Source: Neomoorella stamsii
Lineage (GTDB): Bacteria > Bacillota > DSM-521 > Neomoorellales > Neomoorellaceae
Direction of reading: 5' to 3'
Assembly: GCF_002995805.1 (NCBI RefSeq)
Contig: NZ_PVXL01000044.1
Coordinates: 1-64,000, forward strand
Length of the DNA: 64,000 bases
The notes beneath the pieces are model-generated. The model saw only the letters and a list, made by a program, of their open reading frames with translations. It ran no database searches and was not told the origin of the DNA. Positions 1-8,200 of the stretch are shown here, piece by piece (the first letter of the stretch is position 1; the number at the start of each line of letters is the position of its first letter). The position numbers and the translations under genes are program-made.

Positions 1-2
1 TA

Positions 3-140
3 AAAAAGAAGCAGGCCTTAATAGCCATAGCCGTAAAATTACTGCGGGTAATGTACGGCCTGGCCAGGAAGAAAGAAAACTACGACCCTGACAAAGTATT
101 AGGTGACTATCGCCGCGCCCAATTACAACAAGCAGCTTAA
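3..140 (+). pseudogene. IS110-family transposase, C-terminal end (cut by window edge)
   Basis: The third forward frame is open from the window edge to a TAA at 138-140. It encodes about 45 residues, beginning KKKQALIAIAVKLLRVMYGL and ending in a basic Gln/Ala-rich tail. This matches the extreme C-terminus of IS110/IS1111-type transposases (DEDD catalytic domain plus transposase_20 domain), which end in a helix of this kind. Only the tail is visible, so whether the gene is intact upstream cannot be judged. Confidence 0.6.
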
Positions 141-488
141 AATAAAACCCCAAACACAAGGTAAAAAGTCTTGGGTGGGGTAAGCCATATCACCTCCCAT
201 AAGGGCACAGACCCTGCTGCGAAGTACTGGCACAACCCACCCGCCCTCAAAAGGCCGAACGAAGGAATGACACAGGGCATAGACCCCGGGAGACATGATA
301 GGGTAGCCGAGGGCCAGGAAGTGGTGAGGTTACTACCCAAGACTTAAATATTAAGTCATCGTCTTGTTGTTGTGGACGATGATGGAGGTTTAGTCTGCCC
401 TCTTGGACTTCATCATAAAAAATGAAAATCTAAGAGAGCAGGCTATTTAACGAGCTAGAAGCAAATTATTGAGATAGGGGGTTCCAGG
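141..488. other. Non-coding 3' region of the IS110-like element with a long-range inverted pair
   Basis: No convincing ORF is present. The 11-base segment AAGTCTTGGGT (166-176) has its exact complement at 335-345, so a transcript could fold the intervening 158 bases into one closed domain. A smaller hairpin (GTCATCGTC / GACGATGAT) follows at about 355-385. IS110-family elements carry a non-coding RNA (bridge RNA) in a flanking untranslated region, so this stretch is a candidate; that assignment is inference. Confidence 0.3.
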
Positions 489-1088
489 TTGTCCCGCCAC
501 CGTCTTATCCTACTTGCCATTGCTATGATCCTTATCTTTCTCCTGCTTGCCGCTGCCATACCCCATGTGACCATTCTCGAACTCCTGGTCCTGGCAGGCT
601 TAATGACCTTGCGAACGCCTCCGGCTACCCATTTCTTTAAGTTTATTACTTTCTTCGGCACCCCGGCCTTTTTTTATCCTGCTACGGCTGCTTTGTGTCT
701 CGCCTACTATACCCGGCGTCGCTGGCAAGGGTTTTGGGCCGTGTTAATTACCATGAATATCACCTGGGGCATTATGGAATGGCTAAAAAATTTTTATCAC
801 CGTCCCAGGCCCAGTCTCGGTCCCCTGGAACCGGCACCAGGCTTCAGTTTTCCCAGCGGTCACGCCATGATGGGAACCGTCTTCTTCGGCCTCCTAGCCC
901 TGTGGTTGTTAAAAAACTGCCCGCCTCGCTGCCGCGGCCATATGGTTCCGGTTACCCTTATTTTTTTGCTTTTACTGGGTTTCAGCCGCCTCTACCTGGG
1001 TGTCCACTACCCCACCGATATCCTGGCCGGTTATGCCGCCGGCATGAGTATCCTGGCCCTCTTTCTGACCTGGTGGAATGAAGGCTAA
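489..1088 (+). CDS. PAP2-superfamily membrane phosphatase
   Basis: A 199-residue integral membrane protein with about six hydrophobic segments. The three PAP2 motifs are in order: KNFYHRPRP near residue 95, PSGH near 122 and SRLYLGVHYPTD near 160. The central and last histidines are the expected catalytic pair. Family members dephosphorylate undecaprenyl pyrophosphate, phosphatidic acid or phosphatidylglycerol phosphate on the outer face of the membrane; the substrate cannot be read from sequence. The start is a TTG preceded by a G-rich ribosome-binding site. The stop lies just before the ogt ribosome-binding site, so the two are probably co-transcribed. Confidence 0.88.
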   Translation: MSRHRLILLAIAMILIFLLLAAAIPHVTILELLVLAGLMTLRTPPATHFFKFITFFGTPAFFYPATAALCLAYYTRRRWQGFWAVLITMNITWGIMEWLKNFYHRPRPSLGPLEPAPGFSFPSGHAMMGTVFFGLLALWLLKNCPPRCRGHMVPVTLIFLLLLGFSRLYLGVHYPTDILAGYAAGMSILALFLTWWNEG

Positions 1089-1110
1089 AACCTGTGGAGG
1101 TAACGCTATC

Positions 1111-1656
1111 ATGCCTGCAGACTGGTTGTCCATTACCCATTATCCCTCTCCCCTTGGTCCCCTGACAGTAGTAACAGGCCCGGGGGGTCTCTGCTGCCTG
1201 ACCTTCCCTGGTGAGGAACCTGGAACAACCCCCAGCTACCTGGCCCAAAAATTCCCCGGCGCGACTATCAACGTAGATGAAAACGGCAGCTCTTGCCGGG
1301 AGGTTCTCCGGCAGCTGGACGAGTACTTTGACGGCCGGCGCTTTTCCTTTTCCCTGCGCCTGGACCTCCGCGGTACGCCCTTCCAGCTGGCCGTCTGGTC
1401 AGCCCTGCAAAAAATCCCCTATGGTACCACCTGCAGTTACAGCCATATTGCCGGGGTCATCGGCAGGCCGGGAGCGGTCCGGGCCGTGGGCCAGGCCATC
1501 GGCCGTAATCCTGTCGGTATTATTATACCCTGTCACCGGGTCATTGGTAAGCACGGCCGGCTGGTCGGTTTTGGTGGCGGGCTGGCTACCAAGAAATGGC
1601 TGTTGAATTTCGAGGAGGGTAATTTAAAAACTAACCAAACATTAACCGGCAGATAA
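1111..1656 (+). CDS. ogt: Methylated-DNA--protein-cysteine S-methyltransferase
   Basis: A suicide DNA-repair protein that moves the methyl group from O6-methylguanine to its own cysteine. The active-site motif IPCHRVIG is near residue 138, and the helix-turn-helix region contains the Arg finger (GAVRAVGQAIGRNP). The start was moved to the ATG at 1111 because GGAGG lies at 1096-1100, 10 bases upstream; the frame is open further upstream. At 181 residues it has the usual length for this family. Its 3' end overlaps the end of convergent spmB by 26 bases. Confidence 0.93.
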   Translation: MPADWLSITHYPSPLGPLTVVTGPGGLCCLTFPGEEPGTTPSYLAQKFPGATINVDENGSSCREVLRQLDEYFDGRRFSFSLRLDLRGTPFQLAVWSALQKIPYGTTCSYSHIAGVIGRPGAVRAVGQAIGRNPVGIIIPCHRVIGKHGRLVGFGGGLATKKWLLNFEEGNLKTNQTLTGR

Positions 1657-2164
1657 CGATGGCGGCTATAAGGCTGGAAATATCAGCCAGGAGTCCCAGG
1701 GCCAGGGCGTAGCGATAACGCCGCACTCCCACCGAACCAAAATAAACCGTCAGGACATAAAAGGTAGTATCAGTACTGCCCTGCATCACCGAAGCCAGGC
1801 GGCCGATAAAGGAATCGGGGCCGTAGTTACCGATTAGCTCGGCAGCTATTCCTAGAGCTCCGCCACCGGAAAGGGGCCGCATGATGGCCAGGGGTAGAAC
1901 TTCCCCGGGAACGCCAATGAGGTGCAAGACCGGATTCAGGGCGCGGGCAAAGAGGTCCATGGCCCCGGAAGCCCTAAACACCCCGATGGCCACCAGCATG
2001 CCCACCAGGAAGGGAATAATTTTTACCGCTACCTTAAACCCGTCTTCTGCCCCGGCAACAAAGGTTTCATAAACCGGCACGCCCCGCAGGTGCCCATACA
2101 GGGGGATAAAAAAAAGGACCAGGGGAATCGCCCAGCGCGAAACTTCAATTATGAGTTCAGTCAA
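1631..2164 (-). CDS. spmB: Spore maturation protein B
   Basis: A 177-residue membrane protein of the nucleoside-recognition (Gate) domain family with hydrophobic helices throughout. The stretches MRPLSGGGALG and LASVMQGSTDTTFY are characteristic of SpmB. In Bacillus SpmA and SpmB are needed for spore core dehydration and heat resistance. It lies 6 bases downstream of spmA, so the two form an operon, and it converges on ogt with a short overlap. Confidence 0.93.
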   Translation of the reverse strand: MTELIIEVSRWAIPLVLFFIPLYGHLRGVPVYETFVAGAEDGFKVAVKIIPFLVGMLVAIGVFRASGAMDLFARALNPVLHLIGVPGEVLPLAIMRPLSGGGALGIAAELIGNYGPDSFIGRLASVMQGSTDTTFYVLTVYFGSVGVRRYRYALALGLLADISSLIAAIVICRLMFG

Positions 2165-2170
2165 TGTCCC

Positions 2171-2761
2171 TCACCCCCGGCGCCCGTTATAAAACCGTCG
2201 CAAGAGACGATCGCCAACCACGGCCATGACCATACTGAACCCGGTGGCTAAAATGGTAGGTCCGACGATGATGGTCGGGTCGGTGGAGCTGGCTGCTGCC
2301 CGGATGCCAATAATAGTCGCCGGGATAAGGGTCAGGCAGCCGGTATTTAACCCCAGAAAGGTACACATGGCCGGGGTGGCTTCTCCGGGGCGGGGGTTTA
2401 AAGTTTGTAACTCCTGCATGGCCTTGAGGCCAAAGGGGGTGGCGGCATTGCCCAGGCCCAGGATGTTGGCGCTTAAATTCATTATTATAGAACCTATGGC
2501 CGGGTGGTCCTGGGGGATTTCCGGGAAGAAGTAACGGGTAAAGGGGCGCAAAAGCCGCGCCAGCAGGGCTACCAGGCCGGCTTCCTCGGCAATCTTCAAA
2601 AGCCCCAGCCACATGGCCATGAGTCCTATCAGTTCAAGGGCCAGGTTTACAGCCGTCTGGGCCGCCTCCAGGGAGGCTTTAGTAACTACTTCAATGTGGC
2701 CATTAAAGCCGGCCACGATAATGCCCGCCAGGAGCATTAATAACCAGATGATATTAACCAT
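2171..2761 (-). CDS. spmA: Spore maturation protein A
   Basis: A 196-residue membrane protein, first gene of the spmA-spmB pair. It belongs to the same Gate-domain family as SpmB, with the motif NLSANILGLGNAATPFG near residue 95 and LNTGCLTLIP near 140. The start is the ATG at 2761, because the apparent upstream ATG overlaps the GGAGGGG ribosome-binding site. A terminator upstream at about 2855-2880 separates it from ytfJ, so a promoter of its own is likely. Its known role is spore core dehydration. Confidence 0.93.
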   Translation of the reverse strand: MVNIIWLLMLLAGIIVAGFNGHIEVVTKASLEAAQTAVNLALELIGLMAMWLGLLKIAEEAGLVALLARLLRPFTRYFFPEIPQDHPAIGSIIMNLSANILGLGNAATPFGLKAMQELQTLNPRPGEATPAMCTFLGLNTGCLTLIPATIIGIRAAASSTDPTIIVGPTILATGFSMVMAVVGDRLLRRFYNGRRG

Positions 2762-2851
2762 TGCCAACCCCTCCATAATTTACCTTTCTGGTAACATTTA
2801 TGAGGGGAGGGCATTTTCTAGAACAACAATGGTTAACGGGCCGGAAACAAA

Positions 2852-2881
2852 TTAAAAAACCCGGTATTTGAGAACCCGGGC
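2852..2881 (-). terminator. Rho-independent terminator after ytfJ
   Basis: On the reverse strand CCCGG pairs with CCGGG across a 10-base loop, followed by six T residues. It lies 19 bases past the ytfJ stop and would end the lysA-to-ytfJ transcript before spmA. Confidence 0.75.
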
Positions 2882-2899
2882 CATATATGGGGGATTATT

Positions 2900-3361
2900 T
2901 CATTCCTCTTCCTGGGGGCGTAAAACCATTTTCGTCCGTACGGTGGCGGGGGAGTTATTACCGCTACCTTTTTCCTTCTTCCCTTTACCCAGTAGTTCCT
3001 GGATCCTCTCCAGCACCTGGGGAGCTACATCGATAATCCGGTCCACAACGGCGTTGCCGTCAACCGGCAGCAACCGGATTTGCTCCTTACCAACCACCAG
3101 GAAACCCACCGGCTGGACGGAAACACCGGCGCCGCTGCCGCCGCCAAAGGGTAAGGATTTACCACTTCCACCACCATCTCCCTGACCAGGTTCATATTCG
3201 GTACCTCCGGCAGCAAAACCGGCCGAAACCCGGGATACGGGGACGATCACATGACCATCCGGCGTTTCAATGGGATCGCCAACAACGGTGTTGACATCAA
3301 CCATATCCTTGATGCTTTCCATGGCGGTCTTCATCAAGGCCTCGATGGGATGTTCGGGCAA
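2900..3361 (-). CDS. ytfJ: GerW/YtfJ-family sporulation protein
   Basis: A 153-residue cytosolic protein. It starts with the family pattern HPIEALMKTAMESIKDMVDV, continues with the GDPIETPDG and VIVPVSRVSAGFAAGG segments and a Gly-rich middle, and has a second conserved block (VQPVGFLVVG) near residue 85. YtfJ-family genes are expressed in the forespore and affect germination (GerW); the biochemical role is unknown. The start is TTG with CAGGGG upstream. It overlaps the DUF2953 gene by 65 bases, so translation is probably coupled. Confidence 0.9.
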   Translation of the reverse strand: MPEHPIEALMKTAMESIKDMVDVNTVVGDPIETPDGHVIVPVSRVSAGFAAGGTEYEPGQGDGGGSGKSLPFGGGSGAGVSVQPVGFLVVGKEQIRLLPVDGNAVVDRIIDVAPQVLERIQELLGKGKKEKGSGNNSPATVRTKMVLRPQEEE

Positions 3362-4049
3362 TTGCCCCTGCCCCCCTCATCTGCCAGACTATCCGCAGTA
3401 ATAGCCATAGAGATTGTACTCCGGCACTTATAATATGACCTAACTTAAGGGTAAATATGCACTTAAAATCGGCCTGCCAGCCCTTCGTATCAAACCGGGG
3501 TATTATCTGCCATTCAGGCACTCGAAAATCCAGGCGGGCCCGCCGCCGCAAGTTCTGGTACATCCAGGCCAGCAGGGTCCAGCTGCTGCCGTAAGCAAGA
3601 GCCGTAGTTGCCGGATCACCTGTCCCCAGGGTTAAAAATAAACGGAAACGCCGGCAGGTCACCCGGGCGAAAAAATGCTGCCAGATGCCCTTTAAAATCT
3701 TTAATTTATGCAACCAGTAGCCTAACGGCCCGGCGACGATGAAGCGGGCTATCCGACCGAAAGTCCACCTTTTGCCCCCGGCAGGACGCCCTGCAACTTC
3801 CGCAGGTGATTCTGCTTCTTTCCTTTCCCCCTGTAACAGGGTTTTCAGGCTTAAGTGGCTTTGCCCCGGCCACCAATCCTGGAGAGGGAAGAATACCACT
3901 TCCCACCGGCCCCAGTCTCCCGGTAAATTAAGTTTCAGCTCCAGGTATTCTTCCTCAGCTACTCGCCGGTAAACTATTTTCAGTTGCACCGGTACCAGGA
4001 GTAATAAAAGGAAACCCGCAACTATCCCTGCCGTCCAGGCCCAGAACAC
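3297..4049 (-). CDS. DUF2953 membrane-anchored protein
   Basis: A 250-residue protein with one N-terminal transmembrane helix (residues 5-22), a beta-rich soluble region and a hydrophobic segment near residue 215. DUF2953 proteins are commonly encoded directly before ytfJ in spore-formers; their function is unknown. The last 20 or so residues lie on top of the ytfJ start and look unlike conserved protein, so the true C-terminus may be poorly constrained here. It is part of the scpAB-DUF2953-ytfJ operon. Confidence 0.8.
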   Translation of the reverse strand: MFWAWTAGIVAGFLLLLLVPVQLKIVYRRVAEEEYLELKLNLPGDWGRWEVVFFPLQDWWPGQSHLSLKTLLQGERKEAESPAEVAGRPAGGKRWTFGRIARFIVAGPLGYWLHKLKILKGIWQHFFARVTCRRFRLFLTLGTGDPATTALAYGSSWTLLAWMYQNLRRRARLDFRVPEWQIIPRFDTKGWQADFKCIFTLKLGHIISAGVQSLWLLLRIVWQMRGAGAIARTSHRGLDEDRHGKHQGYG

Positions 4050-4106
4050 TCCTTCACCCCCGGCAGCCAGTTTGCATCTATTTTTCCACCGGAGGCGCCT
4101 TATATA

Positions 4107-4649
4107 CTATTCCTGCCCGGCCGCGGCTTCATCCAGGGGTGGCAGTTCGGATAAATCCTTTAAGCCTAAAAATTCCAGGAAACGGGGAGTGGTAGCATAA
4201 AGGATGGGCCGGCCAGGGGCGTCTTTCCGGCCGGCTTCCTGGACCAGGCCGCGGCTCAACAGGGTATTTAAAACCCCATCTACCTTTACCCCCCGGATAT
4301 ATTCTATTTCCGCCCGGGTAACGGGCTGGCGGTAGGCAATGATGGCCAGGGTTTCCAGGGCGGCCATGGATAGGGCCGGCAACTCTGGTTGCAGGAAGGC
4401 CTCTACATAATTAGCAAACTGGGGCCGGGTGCACATCTGGTAGCCGCCGGCTACTTCCCGGATCTGCAGGCCCCGCCCCTCTTCATCATAGAGTATTTTC
4501 AGTTCTGCAGCCAACTCAACTACATCGTCGCTACTCAACCCCAGGCAGGCGGCCAGGGTACTAACCGGCACCGGCCCGCCGGCCACAAAGAGCAGGCACT
4601 CCAGGGCTGCCCTTTTATCTTCGCTAAAAAATAAAGGCAAAGGGATCAC
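4107..4649 (-). CDS. scpB: Segregation and condensation protein B
   Basis: A 180-residue double winged-helix kleisin partner. Recognisable segments are AALECLLFVAGGPV, the LAIIAYRQPVTRAEIEYIRG block near residue 105 and VQEAGRKDAPGRP. ScpB dimers bind ScpA and join it to the SMC ATPase in the condensin complex that compacts and segregates the chromosome. The start overlaps the end of scpA by 4 bases, the usual coupled arrangement. Confidence 0.95.
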   Translation of the reverse strand: MIPLPLFFSEDKRAALECLLFVAGGPVPVSTLAACLGLSSDDVVELAAELKILYDEEGRGLQIREVAGGYQMCTRPQFANYVEAFLQPELPALSMAALETLAIIAYRQPVTRAEIEYIRGVKVDGVLNTLLSRGLVQEAGRKDAPGRPILYATTPRFLEFLGLKDLSELPPLDEAAAGQE

Positions 4650-5413
4650 TCCCTTGCAACAGCGGTCTCGCTAGGAAAAAACCGCCTCACTTTAATATTG
4701 CCAAAGGCTTCCTCCTGGGTCAGGATTACCCGGCCCCGGCGGGCCAGTTCCAGCAGGGCCAGGAAAGTTAGCGCCACTTCCAGGCGCGTAGGTCTGGGAC
4801 TTAGAAGGGAGGCCAGGGTAAGTTCCTCCTGCTGGTGCAGGCGGCGCAAAATGGTGCGTATTTGACCCACCAGGGTTAGGGCCGGGCGGGTAATGATCCG
4901 GGTTTGTGGCTTGTGAGTGACAGGCTGCCTCGCCAGCACCCTGGCCAGGGCCCGGGCCAGGTCCAGGGGGGTTACCCCGGCTAGGGGGTTAATACCCGCC
5001 AGGGCCCGAGTAACTGCTTCCTGGTCCAGGGGACGGCCAAAGATAAGGGCTCCTTGAGCAGCCAGATCACCGAGATGGGCGGCTACCTCCCGGTAGCGGC
5101 GGTATTCTATAAGACGCTCGGCCAGGAGCCTGGCAGGATCTTCTCCCTCTCCTTTTTCTTCCTCTCCCGGCCCGCCCTTAAGCGGGCGCTGCAGGAGCAA
5201 CCTGGCTTTGAGGGCTAACAGTTCGGCGCCCAGGACTAAAAATTCACTGGCCCAGTCCAGGTCAAGCTCCTCTACTTCATGGAGGTATTCCAGGTACTGG
5301 GCCGTCACCTCGGCCACGGGGATGGCCTGAATATCGATTTCCTGGCGTTCAATAAGGGTGAGGAGGAGATCGAGGGGGCCCTGAAAAATATCCAGCCGAA
5401 TATTACCGATCAT
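4646..5413 (-). CDS. scpA: Segregation and condensation protein A (kleisin)
   Basis: The kleisin subunit of bacterial condensin. The N-terminus has the signature FQGPLDLLLTLIERQEIDI, followed by a helical region and a charged Glu/Gly linker near residues 95-105. The C-terminal winged helix (VALTFLALLELARRGRV) binds the SMC head. The ATG at 5413 was preferred to the GTG at 5422 because a G-rich ribosome-binding site sits immediately upstream. It is followed by scpB with a 4-base overlap. Confidence 0.95.
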   Translation of the reverse strand: MIGNIRLDIFQGPLDLLLTLIERQEIDIQAIPVAEVTAQYLEYLHEVEELDLDWASEFLVLGAELLALKARLLLQRPLKGGPGEEEKGEGEDPARLLAERLIEYRRYREVAAHLGDLAAQGALIFGRPLDQEAVTRALAGINPLAGVTPLDLARALARVLARQPVTHKPQTRIITRPALTLVGQIRTILRRLHQQEELTLASLLSPRPTRLEVALTFLALLELARRGRVILTQEEAFGNIKVRRFFPSETAVARE

Positions 5414-5432
5414 GCGCCCCACCCCATTAAAG

Positions 5433-6410
5433 TTAAACTCCCATAGCCTCCCGGACCATGGTCATGGTCCGGCCTGCCGTGGTCCTGGCCTTCGCGGCCC
5501 CGGCCGCCAGAATTTCCTCAACTAATTCCGGCCGTGCTGCCCACCTGGCCCGGCGCTCCCGGACCGGCTCCAGGACGGCGTTTATTTTCTCTGACAGGCG
5601 TTTCTTGCAGGGGACACAGCCAATACGGCCGCCCCGGCAGTTGACCCGCGTCTCTTCAACTTCTTCACCATTATAAATCTCATGGTAGCGGTGGACCAGG
5701 CATACTTCCGGGTGCCCGGGATCGGTCTTGTGAATCCGCGCCGGGTCGGTGATCATAAGCCGCACCCTTTCCCAAACCTCTTCCGATGAAGCTGACATAG
5801 GAATGTCGTTGTGGTAGCTTTTACTCATCTTGCGGCCGTCAATACCGGGTAACATGGCGACTTTAGCTAACAGGGCCTGGGGCTCGGGGAAAAGTGAAGT
5901 TTTGTAAAGGTGATTAAACCGGCGCGCTACTTCCCGGCAGAATTCCAGGTGGGGCAGCTGGTCCTCGCCCACCGGCACGGCGTCGGCCAGGTAGATAAGG
6001 ATATCAGCGGCCATCAGGAGGGGATAGCCCAAAAAACCATAGGTCGACACGTCCTTACCCTCTTTGCCCAGCTGCTGGATCTGGTCCTTGTAGGTGGGGA
6101 CGCGTTCCAGCCAGGATAGGGGGGTGAACATGGAAAAGAGCAGGTGGAGTTCAGCGTGCTCCTTGACATGGGATTGGACGAAGAGGGTGCTGCGCTCGGG
6201 GTCTAAGCCGGCGCCCAGCCAGTCAAGGAGCATGGCCCGTATATTCTCCTGGAGCTCTGCGGTATTGTCGTAACCTGTGGTCAGGGCGTGCCAGTCGGAA
6301 ATAAAGTAAAAGCACTCGTTTTCTTCCTGCAGGCGCACCCAGTTTTCCAGCACGCTCAAATGACCAATATGCAGCCGCCCTGTGGGGCGCATGCCGCTCA
6401 AAATACGCAT
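5433..6410 (-). CDS. trpS: Tryptophanyl-tRNA synthetase
   Basis: A class I aminoacyl-tRNA synthetase of 325 residues that charges tRNA-Trp. The ATP-binding signatures are visible: HIGH within GRLHIGHL near residue 15, and KMSKS near residue 195 (DGRKMSKSY). The C-terminal half carries a cysteine set (CRGGRIGCVPCKK) seen in one subset of TrpS enzymes. The start is the ATG at 6410 behind AGGAG. No T-box leader is present in the 64-base gap to the upstream M50 gene. Confidence 0.96.
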   Translation of the reverse strand: MRILSGMRPTGRLHIGHLSVLENWVRLQEENECFYFISDWHALTTGYDNTAELQENIRAMLLDWLGAGLDPERSTLFVQSHVKEHAELHLLFSMFTPLSWLERVPTYKDQIQQLGKEGKDVSTYGFLGYPLLMAADILIYLADAVPVGEDQLPHLEFCREVARRFNHLYKTSLFPEPQALLAKVAMLPGIDGRKMSKSYHNDIPMSASSEEVWERVRLMITDPARIHKTDPGHPEVCLVHRYHEIYNGEEVEETRVNCRGGRIGCVPCKKRLSEKINAVLEPVRERRARWAARPELVEEILAAGAAKARTTAGRTMTMVREAMGV

Positions 6411-6474
6411 GCTATTAAACACTCCTTTACATATGGGACGTGGGAAGTGAGATCTAACCTCTAATTTCCCACCT

Positions 6475-7104
6475 CTATATAAATGCCAGGCCGCTGGCCG
6501 TAATAATCAGGTTGAGTACCAGGGTCACCAGGGGACCCATGATGCGGCCGATAATGCCGGTGGCAATCAGGAGCAGTAGAAGCAAGGTGCCGTAGCTTTC
6601 TAACTGGTAAACTGCCGCCGCCCCTTCCGGTGGTAAGATGCCAGCCAGGACACGGGAGCCATCCAGGGGCGGCACCGGGATGAGGTTAAAGACGGCCAGC
6701 ACCACGTTATAGCCCACCAGCAGGTTTAAAAAAGTAGCCAGCCAGTAGCCGCCGATATCAAAGCGGAGAAATAGCTGCAAGACAACTGCCGCCAGGTAAG
6801 CCAGCACCAGGTTCATGGCCGGACCGGCCAGGCCCACCAGCATCATCCCCTTGCGCCGGTCCATCTGGAAGTAATAGGGGTTGATCTGCACCGGTTTGGC
6901 CCAGCCAAAACCGGCCACAACAAGGAGCAGGGTTCCCAGGATGTCCAGGTGGGCCAGGGGGTTTAAGGTTAAGCGGCCCTGGTTCCTGGCCGTCGGGTCG
7001 CCCAGCAGGTAAGCCATCTTGCCATGGGCATATTCATGGAAGGTCAGGGCGATTAAAATAGCCGGGATGCCTAAGACCAGCTGTGGTAAACTTTGCAGGT
7101 GCAT
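6475..7104 (-). CDS. Site-2-protease-family (M50) membrane zinc metalloprotease
   Basis: A 209-residue membrane protein with the zinc-binding HEYAHG near residue 23 and the third-ligand motif IPVPPLDGSRVL near 142, typical of the short M50 proteases that lack a PDZ domain. Members cleave proteins within the membrane; the SpoIVFB branch acts in sporulation. The targets of this short form (often called YwhC-like) are unknown. It lies between the CCA-type gene and trpS on the same strand. Confidence 0.88.
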   Translation of the reverse strand: MHLQSLPQLVLGIPAILIALTFHEYAHGKMAYLLGDPTARNQGRLTLNPLAHLDILGTLLLVVAGFGWAKPVQINPYYFQMDRRKGMMLVGLAGPAMNLVLAYLAAVVLQLFLRFDIGGYWLATFLNLLVGYNVVLAVFNLIPVPPLDGSRVLAGILPPEGAAAVYQLESYGTLLLLLLIATGIIGRIMGPLVTLVLNLIITASGLAFI

Positions 7105-7120
7105 GGCTGTCTCCTTTCCC

Positions 7121-8185
7121 TCAGGGTAATACCCGGGCCGGGAGCCGGCTCCAGCCCGCCACGGCCAGGATAAAGATTAGGGCTTCCGGGGCCATCCTGG
7201 GGCCGGCCGGCAGGCATTCCGGCAGGGACCCTCGCGCCAGGCAGGGAGCCAGTTCCGGCAACAAATCCCTGGCGGCAGAAATCAGGTTACGCTTTTTGCG
7301 GCCGAAGTTTACGCTATCCAGGACCTCTTCCAGGGCTGTTGCCCTTAATTTTACCGTGGCGATTAAAAAATAAACCAGGCTGGCATCCAGGGGTCGCTGG
7401 CCCCGCCACTTCCACTGGCAGAGGAGTTTTTCAGCCCGCCGGCCGGCGGCCACATCGGGCAATCCGGCCCCCGGTAGACCCTGCCAGCCCAGGTCAATTA
7501 AACTTTCCCAGGCTGCTACCGGCCGCCGCTCTTTAAGCAGAAGGATAAATTCCTGCCAGAGGCGTTTCGGTTCCAGCAGGTCCAGGTAACCTCCTGCCAG
7601 GGCCTGCCTTACTAAAGAGCAGGTCTCTTCTTCCCAGATAAATTTCAAGCGGGTGGCGAAACGCACCCCCCTTAAAAGGCGGGTCGGGTCATCACGAAAG
7701 CTGTCCCGGTGCAACACCCGCAAGGTTTGCCGGGCCAGGTCTTCCCGCCCGCCAAAGGGATCGAGGATTTCACCCAGGTCCCTGGCCATTAAGGGCAGGG
7801 CCATGGCATTGACGCTAAAATCCCGCCGCGCCAGGTCAGCCTCCAGAGTGGCGGGCTCCACTTCGGGCAGGGCCCCGGGCCGGGGATAATATTCCTGCCG
7901 GGTGGTGACTACGTCCACCCGTTCGCCGCCCCAGTAGACGGTAGCCGTCAGGAAGCGATCGTGAAAAGCCAGGCGCCCGCCCAGCTGCCGGGCCAGTTCC
8001 CGGGCAAAGAGGAGGCCATCGCCCTCCACCGCCAGGTCAAGGTCGACTTCGGGCCGGCCCAGGAGCAGGTCCCGGACCGTCCCGCCTACCAGGTAAACCC
8101 GCTGGCCTTTAACGGGCGCTATTTTCCTGGCCTGGGCCAGGATGCGCAGCTGGTTGCGACGGAAGAGTTTCTGGTAAGGGATCAT
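7121..8185 (-). CDS. CCA-adding enzyme / poly(A) polymerase family nucleotidyltransferase
   Basis: A 354-residue class II nucleotidyltransferase. The head domain has LVGGTVRDLLLGR near residue 32, the catalytic pair in DLDLAVEGDG and the conserved RRDFSVNAMALPL. The neck motif DDPTRLLRGVRFATRL is near residue 165. The C-terminal half is helical and less conserved. It could add CCA to tRNA 3' ends or act as an A-adding or poly(A) enzyme; many Clostridia split these activities between paralogues. It follows lysA with a 15-base gap. Confidence 0.85.
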   Translation of the reverse strand: MIPYQKLFRRNQLRILAQARKIAPVKGQRVYLVGGTVRDLLLGRPEVDLDLAVEGDGLLFARELARQLGGRLAFHDRFLTATVYWGGERVDVVTTRQEYYPRPGALPEVEPATLEADLARRDFSVNAMALPLMARDLGEILDPFGGREDLARQTLRVLHRDSFRDDPTRLLRGVRFATRLKFIWEEETCSLVRQALAGGYLDLLEPKRLWQEFILLLKERRPVAAWESLIDLGWQGLPGAGLPDVAAGRRAEKLLCQWKWRGQRPLDASLVYFLIATVKLRATALEEVLDSVNFGRKKRNLISAARDLLPELAPCLARGSLPECLPAGPRMAPEALIFILAVAGWSRLPARVLP

Positions 8186-8200
8186 AGGTTGCCAGATAAT

